Assembly (NCBI GenBank): GCA_025057695.1
Contig: JANWVB010000004.1
Location: forward strand, 1-26,968
Origin: Patescibacteria group bacterium
GTDB taxonomy: Bacteria; Patescibacteriota; Microgenomatia; UBA8517
Direction of reading: 5' to 3'
Length of the DNA: 26,968 bases
The notes below the pieces were generated by a model. That model saw only the letters and a list, made by a program, of their open reading frames with translations, searched no databases and was not told the origin of the DNA. Below are positions 16,780 through 24,923 of the stretch, one piece after another. The position numbers and the translations under genes are program-made. Position 1 is the first letter of the stretch, and every line of letters begins with the position of its first letter.

Positions 16780-19705
16780 ATCTCCTCTTTTTTATTTTCA
16801 CAAAAACATAAATTATTAATAATCCAGCTACAGTTGTCAGCGATATCTTTTTACCAATCTCAAGAATCTTCTGTGGTGTATAAATGACTTTTATCTCATA
16901 TTCTCCAGCTCTATCTATAATCCAAGCGTTTGCGTAAATGTTCACTTTCAAATGTTTTTTAGTGTCTATTAACTTATTGTCATGATAATAAGCATGCCAA
17001 CGCGAATCAAATAATTCGGAAAAAACAAGTATTTCTTGCTCATTGTCTTTTTTTGAAATCCGCACTTTATACTCGGTCGGATTGACATAAACATAATCCA
17101 CAATTAATGTGCTTGTTTTTTGGGGCAATTCATTATTTTTTAGCAAAGCAATATTTTCTCTTTCTTCCGAAGCAACGGCTATTTCATACTCTTCTTCTTC
17201 AAAATAAACACTTTTTCCCACATCAATCAAACTGCCATTTAAATAAACTTTATTTGACTTGGCAACGCCCAATATATCATATTTTCCTTTGGAACTAACA
17301 TTAAACTTATAAACATAAAACTTATTTTCTTGTTCAACTAAATATTTTGGCTTTTTCACAATTAAATCAATAAAAGATCTTCTGAGTTCGTCAGCCAAAG
17401 GCGAATCAATTCTATCAAAAAGCTCTATGTGTAAAGACAAAGATTGTCTTATAAGACCGGATAATGGCGTGCCTTCATAGTTTGACTTAAATATTGGCAA
17501 TAATTCGTAAAACAATAATCTATAATCTTTTTCGGCTTTTCCCAAAATATCGTCATTCAAGGAATCAAACATTTTCAATTTATAAATTTCAACAGCTCTT
17601 TTGCCTAACAATCCTATTTTAAATATTGCTTTTGAATCTGAGTCTTTTTGTAAATAAAGCTCGAAAAGTTCTTTATATCTAACAAAAGGGTAAAAAAAGG
17701 AATTGGGCAAATGTTTTACATGAAATAGGCGCAATAATATTTCTTCAACATCAAAAGCGCTAAAATTCAAGAAATATTTACTTTCTTTATCGTACAAATA
17801 ACTTCCTTCTTCAGAGAAAACCAATTCATAATCAGTAGTATAATCATCATCGCTAGAAAAATAGGATCTTTGTAACTGACTATCCTCAAAAAAACTTTCG
17901 ATTAAAATCAAATCATTCGCGTTCACTTTAACTCTTCTTTCTGCAATATAAAACTTTGGCAAACGATAATCTTCATTTAATTCATATATTTTTATTTTTC
18001 CCGCGCTAAAAACCGGTTTTATTTTGCCTGCACCAATTAATTTTTCAATATTCCCTTTCAAAACTTCCGGGTTAACCAATCCCCTTAATTCGTAATCAAT
18101 ATCTTCTCTAATAAGAATGTATTTCACATTAAGATACCTTAAGGCGGAAAGGAAAATCTGCTGATTTTGGTAATTTTCTATGCTTTTTACAATTTCATAG
18201 TAATAAGGTATTGTAGTATTAAAGGAAATAACAGGGGTGTCAAATATAGCATTGGAAAGCTCAACTCCCGAATACGGATAATCCCAAGTGTATGTCATGC
18301 CCTCTCCACCCAGCGGCAAAACCAAAGTTCTTTGATGATTAGCATTTTCATACAAAAATTTGTTCGCCTCATCATAATAATCCGGAACTCTTACGGAATA
18401 ATCATCAGTAATGCCATCTCTAAAACCAGCGTTACTGGATAAAACATTCCCTGAGATAAAAGGATAAATATACACAAGAATTAGGATAAAAAAAATTAAA
18501 TACGAAATTTTTGAAATAATTCTTCCAAAACTAATTTCCTTAATCGCAATAACACTTAATATTACAGTTGGCAAAATTAAAACCAAACTAAATTTTTCAA
18601 ATGGATTTCTGAACACCTGCATAACTGAAAACTGATTAAATAAAACTGTGAATGATTCACCAAACGGAGGATTAGACCCTTTTGCAAGAAAAAGCAAAAC
18701 AATAAAAACAAATATTAAAACTTTATAAATCTCCTTAACTTCCCGGCTCAAAGACCAAACAATAATTAGCGCAACAGGCAAGAAAGACAAAATATTTACA
18801 GGAAAAAATTTGTATACGCCAGCCCAAGCTAAACCATTCGCAAAATCTTCGTGGATTAATCTAAGAACGCTTACAAAATTGCCAAGACGACTACTGGTAT
18901 CAGTTAATATAGCTAAATTCCCATCTGGAGAAAAAAAATTTGAAACAACTGAATTATAATTGCTAGAAGCGCTAAAAGAAAAAATTTGTGAAATCCACCA
19001 AAAATTAGAAAGCGCAAAAAGTACCACTGAAAGTAAAAAGTACTTAACGGCAAAAAAGAGATACCTCAAATCTTTGCGCATTAAAATCATCCCCAATGTG
19101 GCAAATGAAAACAAAACGTACATATTTAACACAAGAGCAAATGAAGAAAAAGCGTAAGCGCCAACAAACAAAAAAACATTAAGCGGCAATAAAATCAGAA
19201 AACTTCTTTTTACCAGACCCTTAATAAACAAGCAAAATGCAATCGGCAAAATTGCCCAAAAAACAATAAAATTATTTAAAAAACGATTCCAAATATTAAA
19301 AGCGACAATCGGATTAAACCAATAAAATAAAATTGCGAGAATAACATATTTTTTTTCTATTTGGGGAGATAAAAATTTACATAAATTAACTATGCCAATT
19401 CCAGATAAAACAAATGCAAGGTAAAAAAAAGTAAATTGTTGAAGGTAATCCGGCAAACCCAAACCACCTAGAAAACTAAAAAATCCATAAAAATAATTTC
19501 CGGAAGTTGTGGTATATGTTGAATTTCCAAGCGCATTTGGCGACCATGTATAAGATGCGTGCAAATATTCTTTGGCGATATTATAAAAAGGCAATCCGGA
19601 TTCTCCGACTCCCTTTATCATCCCATCTTTAAACCACCACAAAAGCAAAAAAAATGGAAACAAAAGAAGAAAAATTAATAATAACTTATTTTTCAGCAAC
19701 CACAC
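16769..19705 (-). CDS. Giant polytopic membrane protein, AftD/YfhO-like putative GT-C
   Basis: This 978-aa protein has about 11-12 hydrophobic helices in residues 5-420, a large predicted external region (about 430-935) and a single C-terminal helix (about 945-968) with a KIKKRR stop-transfer tail. KGSNPPFG at 342-349 and FRNPFEKFS at 365-373 align in order and spacing with motifs of the 928-aa protein. The external domain ends with NPTEYKVRI, LVFSELFDSRWHAY and GEYEIKVIYTPQKILEIG, a module shared with the partner and with YfhO-like proteins. The probable role is an outer-face glycosyltransferase acting on an exported glycan or on protein. It overlaps the upstream methyltransferase gene by 20 bp and the 79-aa gene by 11 bp. 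Confidence 0.72.
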   Translation of the reverse strand: MWLLKNKLLLIFLLLFPFFLLLWWFKDGMIKGVGESGLPFYNIAKEYLHASYTWSPNALGNSTYTTTSGNYFYGFFSFLGGLGLPDYLQQFTFFYLAFVLSGIGIVNLCKFLSPQIEKKYVILAILFYWFNPIVAFNIWNRFLNNFIVFWAILPIAFCLFIKGLVKRSFLILLPLNVFLFVGAYAFSSFALVLNMYVLFSFATLGMILMRKDLRYLFFAVKYFLLSVVLFALSNFWWISQIFSFSASSNYNSVVSNFFSPDGNLAILTDTSSRLGNFVSVLRLIHEDFANGLAWAGVYKFFPVNILSFLPVALIIVWSLSREVKEIYKVLIFVFIVLLFLAKGSNPPFGESFTVLFNQFSVMQVFRNPFEKFSLVLILPTVILSVIAIKEISFGRIISKISYLIFFILILVYIYPFISGNVLSSNAGFRDGITDDYSVRVPDYYDEANKFLYENANHQRTLVLPLGGEGMTYTWDYPYSGVELSNAIFDTPVISFNTTIPYYYEIVKSIENYQNQQIFLSALRYLNVKYILIREDIDYELRGLVNPEVLKGNIEKLIGAGKIKPVFSAGKIKIYELNEDYRLPKFYIAERRVKVNANDLILIESFFEDSQLQRSYFSSDDDYTTDYELVFSEEGSYLYDKESKYFLNFSAFDVEEILLRLFHVKHLPNSFFYPFVRYKELFELYLQKDSDSKAIFKIGLLGKRAVEIYKLKMFDSLNDDILGKAEKDYRLLFYELLPIFKSNYEGTPLSGLIRQSLSLHIELFDRIDSPLADELRRSFIDLIVKKPKYLVEQENKFYVYKFNVSSKGKYDILGVAKSNKVYLNGSLIDVGKSVYFEEEEYEIAVASEERENIALLKNNELPQKTSTLIVDYVYVNPTEYKVRISKKDNEQEILVFSELFDSRWHAYYHDNKLIDTKKHLKVNIYANAWIIDRAGEYEIKVIYTPQKILEIGKKISLTTVAGLLIIYVFVKIKKRRYVN

Positions 19706-20543
19706 GTATTACTTCCCCTTTCCCAAATTTGGTCAGAACAAAAGAAATCACCAAAGACAAAGGAATACTTATATAAAACAAAAATTTACGGTTGTATTTA
19801 TTCAATATTGAAAAAGAGAAATTTAAATTCGCTTTAAAAGGATAATAAATGTCAATTTTCTTAAAACCACAACTGCGCAAAAATTTTTTGACGCCATCAC
19901 TGGTCCAATATATTGTGTGCTGGGGGACTCTTAACCAGTTATAATATTTCCCAAATATGATAAACAATAAAGAATTCGCATTTGGCACTTCTATAAAAAG
20001 TTTAGCTTTTCTTTTGAGAACTTTGTAAATAACTTTTATATCTTTTTTCGGATTGGTCAAATGTTCTAACACATGCCACATAGTCACACAATCCAAATTA
20101 TTTACATTTACAATGCCTAACCTTTCTAGATCGCTATAATAGTTATTTGTGTCTCCAATGTTTCTTTTAAATAACTTTTTCGCAGACAAAGATATATCGT
20201 ATCCATATACTTCCCAGCCTAGGGCTTTCATTTTTGCTAAAAAGGTTGAGTCTCCGCATCCATAATCTAAAATTTTGGCGTTTTCTTTCTTAATAAATTT
20301 TTGAACCAATTTGTCATAAGGCAAATACAAATGCAACCTAAACAATTTATCTATCAAAAAATTTTTAGGGCAAGGATTGACAAAATATTCATCTTTATAT
20401 ATTTTCTTAACATTCCTAGGAAATGGATATAAGAAAAAGTTAAAACAATTGCCGCAATATACATAATAAAAAAAATCAGAAACTTCAAAAGACCTAGTCT
20501 TTTCAATTACATATTTATGACAAACTGTGCACTTTAACTTCAT
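19686..20543 (-). CDS. SAM-dependent methyltransferase with N-terminal zinc-finger-like motif
   Basis: This 285-aa protein starts with CTVC (Cys5, Cys8) and CGNC (Cys30, Cys33), a four-cysteine zinc site often seen at the start of sugar methyltransferases and related Methyltransf_23 proteins. The Rossmann core follows: motif I ILDYGCGDST at 91-100, YGYDIS after strand 2, and MWHVLEHL in the motif IV region. Residues about 250-275 near the C-terminus are hydrophobic (FLFYISIPLSLVISFVLTKF), possibly a membrane anchor. It probably methylates a nucleotide sugar or a lipid-linked glycan. The ATG overlaps the preceding gene stop by 4 bp (ATGA), and its end overlaps the 978-aa gene by 20 bp. Substrate unknown. 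Confidence 0.87.
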   Translation of the reverse strand: MKLKCTVCHKYVIEKTRSFEVSDFFYYVYCGNCFNFFLYPFPRNVKKIYKDEYFVNPCPKNFLIDKLFRLHLYLPYDKLVQKFIKKENAKILDYGCGDSTFLAKMKALGWEVYGYDISLSAKKLFKRNIGDTNNYYSDLERLGIVNVNNLDCVTMWHVLEHLTNPKKDIKVIYKVLKRKAKLFIEVPNANSLLFIIFGKYYNWLRVPQHTIYWTSDGVKKFLRSCGFKKIDIYYPFKANLNFSFSILNKYNRKFLFYISIPLSLVISFVLTKFGKGEVIRVVAEK

Positions 20544-20908
20544 TGTTTAACTAAAAAAACTTCTTTAACCTTCTGCCTTGCGTACCAGATAGAATCCCAA
20601 ACTATCGAAAAAACATTTCCTTTCTCAGGTACAAAATCCATCCAAACAGAATCTGCGAACTTTCTTCTGGATTGGACTATTTTTCTTTGTTCAAGCGTAT
20701 CTTTTATATAAAAAATGTTCCAAGCAAAAGCTAAAGCAAAGCCAATAATTGGCATAAATTTAAACTGAAACAAATTATACAATCCCCGCAAAAAAAGCAT
20801 AAAAATAACAAGTGGCAAATATCTAAAAACATTTAGCAAAGAATAATTTTTTATTACGATTCTAATTGTTTTAGCAAATTCATATTCCCAAATAAGTTTA
20901 TTAATCAT
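20540..20908 (-). CDS. GT2 glycosyltransferase, C-terminal part (separate frame or remnant)
   Basis: This 122-aa open frame lies in the same reading frame, 10 codons after the TAG that ends the catalytic part. It matches the tail of the neighbouring intact GT2: IKNYSLLNVFRYLP here against IKNYELVYVFKYLP, then a hydrophobic helix-rich segment and DTLEQRK against DTLDERK. On its own it has no catalytic residues. An AGAGG 4 bases upstream of the ATG could support reinitiation. Its TGA overlaps the methyltransferase ATG by 4 bp, a coupling that makes sense only if ribosomes still reach this point. Confidence 0.5.
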   Translation of the reverse strand: MINKLIWEYEFAKTIRIVIKNYSLLNVFRYLPLVIFMLFLRGLYNLFQFKFMPIIGFALAFAWNIFYIKDTLEQRKIVQSRRKFADSVWMDFVPEKGNVFSIVWDSIWYARQKVKEVFLVKQ

Positions 20909-20938
20909 TTGGCCTCTTAACTTTGAACTTTTTGCGGT

Positions 20939-21598
20939 CTAGTGATATATGATGGAACGAGTAGCCGTAACAGTTTTATATCCTGAACCCCATAAACGTA
21001 TCGCTAAATCCAAATCGTCTATATTAAACCTGAGTTTTTCATCATAAAACCCAAACTTTGCCACCACACTTTTTCTAAAAACCACATTAGTAGCGCCTGC
21101 TAAACTATACTCTTTGCTAACATATTGGCCCTTATCTTCTTCACCAAAACCCACGCATTTAACCCACATGAATTGTTTGTACAATCTTATTGCTGTGGTT
21201 TGTATTATTTTTCTTTGATTTATATCAAGTGTTTTGCCTTGAGTGGCAACAACGCTTTTGTCTTCTTCTAAAATTGCAATATGTTCATCCAACCAATCAG
21301 ACGCAACTTCCACATCATGGTCCAAAAGAGCAACATATTTACCCTTTGACTTTTTAAAACCTAAAGATCTGGCGCCTGCTAACCATAAACGCTTCTTCGA
21401 TAAAAACACTTTCAATTTCTTATTCTTGAATTTTGAAACTACTTGATAGTAAGTATCTGTATCATCCCCATCTACAATAACCAAAATCTCATAACACGGG
21501 TAATTTATTTTAAGCACAGAATTTATACAAGCATTTATATAAGGCTTGCTTTTGTACATTGGGATAACCACAGAAACAAGCGGCAATCTATTTTGCAT
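20939..21598 (-). CDS. GT2 glycosyltransferase, N-terminal catalytic part
   Basis: This 219-aa piece holds the whole GT-A core: VSVVIPMYKSKPYI near 8-21, ILVIVDGDD near 38-46, the metal-binding LLDHDVE at 91-97, AGATNVVFRKS near 170-180 and the acidic DDLDL at 194-198 that corresponds to the catalytic ED-type motif of GT2. The ATG directly abuts the TAA of the preceding GT2. Translation stops at TAG after SIIYH, about 130 residues before the natural end, so the amphipathic or membrane-associated C-terminal region is lost unless the stop is read through. It may still fold, but activity is uncertain. Confidence 0.7.
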   Translation of the reverse strand: MQNRLPLVSVVIPMYKSKPYINACINSVLKINYPCYEILVIVDGDDTDTYYQVVSKFKNKKLKVFLSKKRLWLAGARSLGFKKSKGKYVALLDHDVEVASDWLDEHIAILEEDKSVVATQGKTLDINQRKIIQTTAIRLYKQFMWVKCVGFGEEDKGQYVSKEYSLAGATNVVFRKSVVAKFGFYDEKLRFNIDDLDLAIRLWGSGYKTVTATRSIIYH

Positions 21599-22615
21599 TT
21601 AGTTTCTAAAATAATTTAAATAAATATTAATCAAACTTTCGCTAGTCATAGCGTGTTTGTATATGTATGACCAATTTTTCTTTCTAGATCCATTAATATG
21701 TTTTCTTTCATCCAGAGTATCAGCAAAATTTCTAATATTCCAAATAATAGCTTTCAAACTTCCCTTAAGCGCCGACAAATCTTTCCTGAAAATCAAAAAA
21801 GCAAAACCTCTACCCAAATTAATGGCCAAAGAAAAAGGCAGATATTTAAAAACATAAACCAATTCATAATTTTTTATAATTGATCTAAAAGAATTTTTGG
21901 CTAAATGAAAATAAATGTTTTCAATTTTTTTTATGTAACTTCTTTCCAAAGGCTTTTTTGTGTAATGATAAACTATGGAATTTTTCGCCAAAACTACCCT
22001 GTAACCTGAAATCCAAATTTTCATGCTAAAATCTATGTCTTCTGTGGTAACAGCTTCTTTTTCGTCAAAACCTTCTACAATTTCAATCGCTTCTTTTTTT
22101 ACAGCCAAAGCGGCAGATATGGCAATAATCTCATAAAAATCCAACACTTTTCTAACTTTTTTATACGAATCTTTATGGTGCAAAGGCAAAACCCAATGGG
22201 TATGAGGTATAAGTTTGCCTCCAGCCATTTGTATTAGATTTCTATTTTCGTAATCAATAAGCAAAGATTGCGCCGCTCCAACTTCCGGATCCTTCAGCGC
22301 CTCTTCCAATCCCACTAGCCAGAAAGGGTCTACCTGCGTATCATTATCAAGAAAAACAATCACATCGCCTTTTGCTTTTTGAATTGCTACATTCCTGCTT
22401 TGAGCCGCTCCCAAATTTTTTTTGTTTTTTATAAGCCTGATTTTTTTGTCTTTATTTTGATTTATATAATTTCTTATAATTGAAACACTATCATCGGTAG
22501 ACGCATCATCCACAACTATTAATTCATATGAAGCATAATTCGAATTCAAAACCGAATCTAAGCAATCCTGCAAATATCTGCCACCATTATAATTGGCGAT
22601 AATTATCGAAAACAT
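21599..22615 (-). CDS. GT2 glycosyltransferase
   Basis: This 338-aa protein is read from ATG 22615 (MFSIIIANYNGG). A TTG six codons earlier is possible but lies inside the upstream gene. The core has IVVDDASTDDS near 33-43, NLGAAQSRN near 67-75, the metal-binding FLDNDT at 88-93, and TEDIDFSMKIW as the catalytic acidic motif. The C-terminal 100 residues are basic and hydrophobic (KNSFRSIIKNY, VFKYLPFSLAINLG) and end DTLDERK, probably lying on the membrane. It resembles the rhamnosyltransferase-like WbbL group. It starts 2 bp after the methyltransferase stop and abuts the paralogous, amber-interrupted GT2. Confidence 0.9.
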   Translation of the reverse strand: MFSIIIANYNGGRYLQDCLDSVLNSNYASYELIVVDDASTDDSVSIIRNYINQNKDKKIRLIKNKKNLGAAQSRNVAIQKAKGDVIVFLDNDTQVDPFWLVGLEEALKDPEVGAAQSLLIDYENRNLIQMAGGKLIPHTHWVLPLHHKDSYKKVRKVLDFYEIIAISAALAVKKEAIEIVEGFDEKEAVTTEDIDFSMKIWISGYRVVLAKNSIVYHYTKKPLERSYIKKIENIYFHLAKNSFRSIIKNYELVYVFKYLPFSLAINLGRGFAFLIFRKDLSALKGSLKAIIWNIRNFADTLDERKHINGSRKKNWSYIYKHAMTSESLINIYLNYFRN

Positions 22616-22617
22616 AT

Positions 22618-23376
22618 TTAATTCTTTGCGCAAACAGCAAATAAATACGGAGCCTGATCAATACGATCTTTAGCAAGTTTGTAATCCTTGGCAAGAAATT
22701 TTACTTTGTTTTCTCCAGTAATAATTCTTTTGGGCCATGCAGGAAAATAATTAATGATTCTTCGCATAAAACGTTTTCTAACTATCATTGAAGCAAATTT
22801 CCAACGAAATGTTTCTTTAACTTTTTCTTCTTGGGTTCTTTTATAGTCCTTTAGAACAATTCCGTATAAAACCACTTCCTTGAAATTCCGTAAAAGCAAG
22901 GATTTAAATTCACTGGGATAATACTCTCTAACATGATAAGGATTGCTTGGCTTGTCGCCATCATAAGAACTCATATATCTATTAGGCGTGGATACAAAAA
23001 ACAACCCTTTTTTCTTTAAGCCGGTGGAAACTATATCTAGGAATTTTTCCGGATTTCTAAGATGCTCTATAACTTCAAAACTTACAGCAATATCAAATCT
23101 TTCTTTGCCTAAATCCAACTTTTCCACATCGGCTTGAAAATAAAAAATGGTTTTACTTTTATAATGTTTATTGGCGTAAGCAATCGAGTTTTTATCATTG
23201 TCATAAGCTACAATTTCTTTCGCTCCAAATTTTGACAACAAATATGTTCCATATCCATAAGCACACCCTAGTTCAACAACACTTTTGCCTTTGACCTTAC
23301 CTCGCAGACATTTATAACGAAATGTGTTAATTCCCCCCTTGTCCAAAAAATCAGTTCTTTCACCTGTGAAAATCAT
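22618..23376 (-). CDS. Class I SAM-dependent methyltransferase
   Basis: This 252-aa protein opens with IFTGERTDF, a start shared by a group of glycan-locus methyltransferases, then SAM motif I VVELGCAYGYG at 33-43, the acidic YDNDK after strand 2, VSFEVIEHL as the motif IV region, and VSTPNRYMSS. The C-terminal third is basic and likely binds the acceptor. Its ATG overlaps the preceding fusion gene by 4 bp (ATGA), so the two are coupled. It probably methylates a sugar in the growing chain or a capping residue. The family call is firm; the substrate is not readable. Confidence 0.87.
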   Translation of the reverse strand: MIFTGERTDFLDKGGINTFRYKCLRGKVKGKSVVELGCAYGYGTYLLSKFGAKEIVAYDNDKNSIAYANKHYKSKTIFYFQADVEKLDLGKERFDIAVSFEVIEHLRNPEKFLDIVSTGLKKKGLFFVSTPNRYMSSYDGDKPSNPYHVREYYPSEFKSLLLRNFKEVVLYGIVLKDYKRTQEEKVKETFRWKFASMIVRKRFMRRIINYFPAWPKRIITGENKVKFLAKDYKLAKDRIDQAPYLFAVCAKN

Positions 23377-24884
23377 GTTTTTATTTCCTTTTTTGCTATC
23401 AATATTAAACCAAACGCCGGATAAATATACACAAAAAAAGACGCCAAATATGAAATTAAACTAAAAACAGGAATTAAAAATTTCGGCATCGTTCTTGCAC
23501 AACCATTAACACCCCAAATATATTTCAATCCTTTTCCATAAACACTATACCCGCGTTTTATAAAATCATCAGGCAACCAACCAGATAAATGCTTTTGAAA
23601 AGGATTATCATCTTTTTCCTTTTCAATCGGTTCATATTCTATAAATCCATTTGTAGTAGTTATCAATACCCTCCTGTTCGCCAATCTTTCCCAATCAGCA
23701 ATGCTTTTCAAAGCAAGTTTTTTTGGCATATGTTCAACTACCTGCGAAGAAAAGACAAGATCAAACTTCTTTTTTCTCAAAGATTGTGGCAATTTCAAAA
23801 TGCTGGATTTATATACTTTGTCATAAACCCCGCTTGCTATCGCCTGTTCAATTGCTTTAGGATAAATCTCCACTCCCACTATTCTCCAATCTTTTTTACA
23901 AGACAGACATTGCATGTATTCACCTGTTCCGCAACCAATATCCAAAACCGTTTTTATACCATCGCCTATCAGCTTGCGTATTATCCAAGCATAAGAAAAA
24001 GGCATAAACAAATAGCAATTAGTATACAAAATCCCATCAATAACACCCTTTAAATAATTAAACCAAGATTTGAATTTCCTGTATTTGATCGCAAGTTTCA
24101 AATAGTAAAAAGCATATAAAGGAATAAAAAACAAAAAAGTAATTTTGCCAAATTCCTTCATAAAAATAATTCTGTTTCGCGCCACATAATAGCCTCTGTC
24201 CAGCAATCTATAAGCTTCTTTTTCTTTGTCCATAGAAATATCATGATAAGCTTTGGCTTTAGAAGAATAATAAGTTAGATAACCAATATTTTTGGCTCTG
24301 AAACAAAAATCTGTATCTTCAAAAGTTGCAAAATATTTGTTGTCAAATCTCAGTGATTCCAACAAACGCCTTTTCACCAAAAGACAAGCAGGGGCTACGC
24401 CAACTTCCTGATCTTTATTGTATTGGCCTTCATCTTTGCCACTCCTAAAAATCACCCTGCCCGTCCATAAATTAATGTCAGTGCCAGCAGACCAAATAAT
24501 TTTTTTGTCAGAAAAATAGTATATCTTGGGAGTAACAATGCCAATTTTATGATCAGAATTGGCCACCTCTAGCATGTTTTTCAACATATTTTTATCGGCA
24601 ATCATATCGTGATCAAAAAAAAGCACATATTCAGATTTGCGAGAAGCGTAATAACATCCATAATTTCTGCCTCCAGTCACACCATAGTTTTTGCTAAGTC
24701 TAAAAACTCTCACAAAAGGGAAATTTTTGCGGATTTTTTGATATGTGTGATCAGAAGAATTATTGTCAACTACAATCACCTCAAAAGGTTTGTGTGTTTG
24801 TTTCAATATTGAATCAATACATTTCTCCAAAGTTTTTACACTGTTATAAGTTGGTATTACAACTGAAACTTTGCAATTAGACAT
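23373..24884 (-). CDS. Bifunctional GT2 glycosyltransferase fused to SAM methyltransferase
   Basis: This 503-aa protein carries two enzymes. Residues 1-290 are a GT2 of the WbbL-like kind: VSVVIPTYNSV at 6-16, VIVVDNNSSDHT near 36-47, metal-binding FFDHDM at 89-94, and FEDTDFCFRAK at 188-198. A short basic and hydrophobic linker (about 245-305) leads to a class I methyltransferase: motif I VLDIGCGTG at 313-321, VGVEIYPKA near 336-344 and SSQVVEHMP near 379-387. A final hydrophobic segment (about 470-497) may anchor it. One chain could add a sugar and methylate it or the nearby chain end, a layout reminiscent of capping enzymes. The start is 39 bp after the GT4 stop; the end overlaps the next gene by 4 bp. 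Confidence 0.9.
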   Translation of the reverse strand: MSNCKVSVVIPTYNSVKTLEKCIDSILKQTHKPFEVIVVDNNSSDHTYQKIRKNFPFVRVFRLSKNYGVTGGRNYGCYYASRKSEYVLFFDHDMIADKNMLKNMLEVANSDHKIGIVTPKIYYFSDKKIIWSAGTDINLWTGRVIFRSGKDEGQYNKDQEVGVAPACLLVKRRLLESLRFDNKYFATFEDTDFCFRAKNIGYLTYYSSKAKAYHDISMDKEKEAYRLLDRGYYVARNRIIFMKEFGKITFLFFIPLYAFYYLKLAIKYRKFKSWFNYLKGVIDGILYTNCYLFMPFSYAWIIRKLIGDGIKTVLDIGCGTGEYMQCLSCKKDWRIVGVEIYPKAIEQAIASGVYDKVYKSSILKLPQSLRKKKFDLVFSSQVVEHMPKKLALKSIADWERLANRRVLITTTNGFIEYEPIEKEKDDNPFQKHLSGWLPDDFIKRGYSVYGKGLKYIWGVNGCARTMPKFLIPVFSLISYLASFFVYIYPAFGLILIAKKEIKT

Positions 24885-24923
24885 TTCGTGGAATTTGAAC
24901 TAATTTAAAAATTTTTATAAATT

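Larger units (their letters stand above)
20540..21598 (-). pseudogene. GT2 glycosyltransferase gene interrupted by one in-frame TAG
   Basis: Read through, this is a 352-codon GT2 gene collinear with its upstream neighbour (21599-22615). The frame is unbroken except for a TAG at 20941-20939, codon 220. After SIIYH the neighbour has Tyr (TAC) where this gene has TAG; both then continue without any gap for over 30 residues to IKNY and VF-YLP, and both share W-N followed by DTL-x-x-RK near the end. TAG is a normal stop elsewhere in the window (2361, 7014, 13552), so recoding is unlikely. Explanations are a recent nonsense mutation, a base-call error, or two separately translated pieces. An AGAGG lies 4 bases before the ATG at 20908, so the C-terminal piece could be reinitiated. 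Confidence 0.75.

Noticed and set aside
20939..20941. TAG as a reassigned or pyrrolysine codon
   Set aside because: TAG closes genes at 2361, 7014 and 13552; readthrough at 13552 would run out of the gene into the flippase region, so TAG is an ordinary stop here.
23589..24053. Plus-strand open frame of 154 codons
   Set aside because: It is antisense to the GT2-methyltransferase fusion, whose motifs are complete, and its own translation has no recognisable domain or signal.
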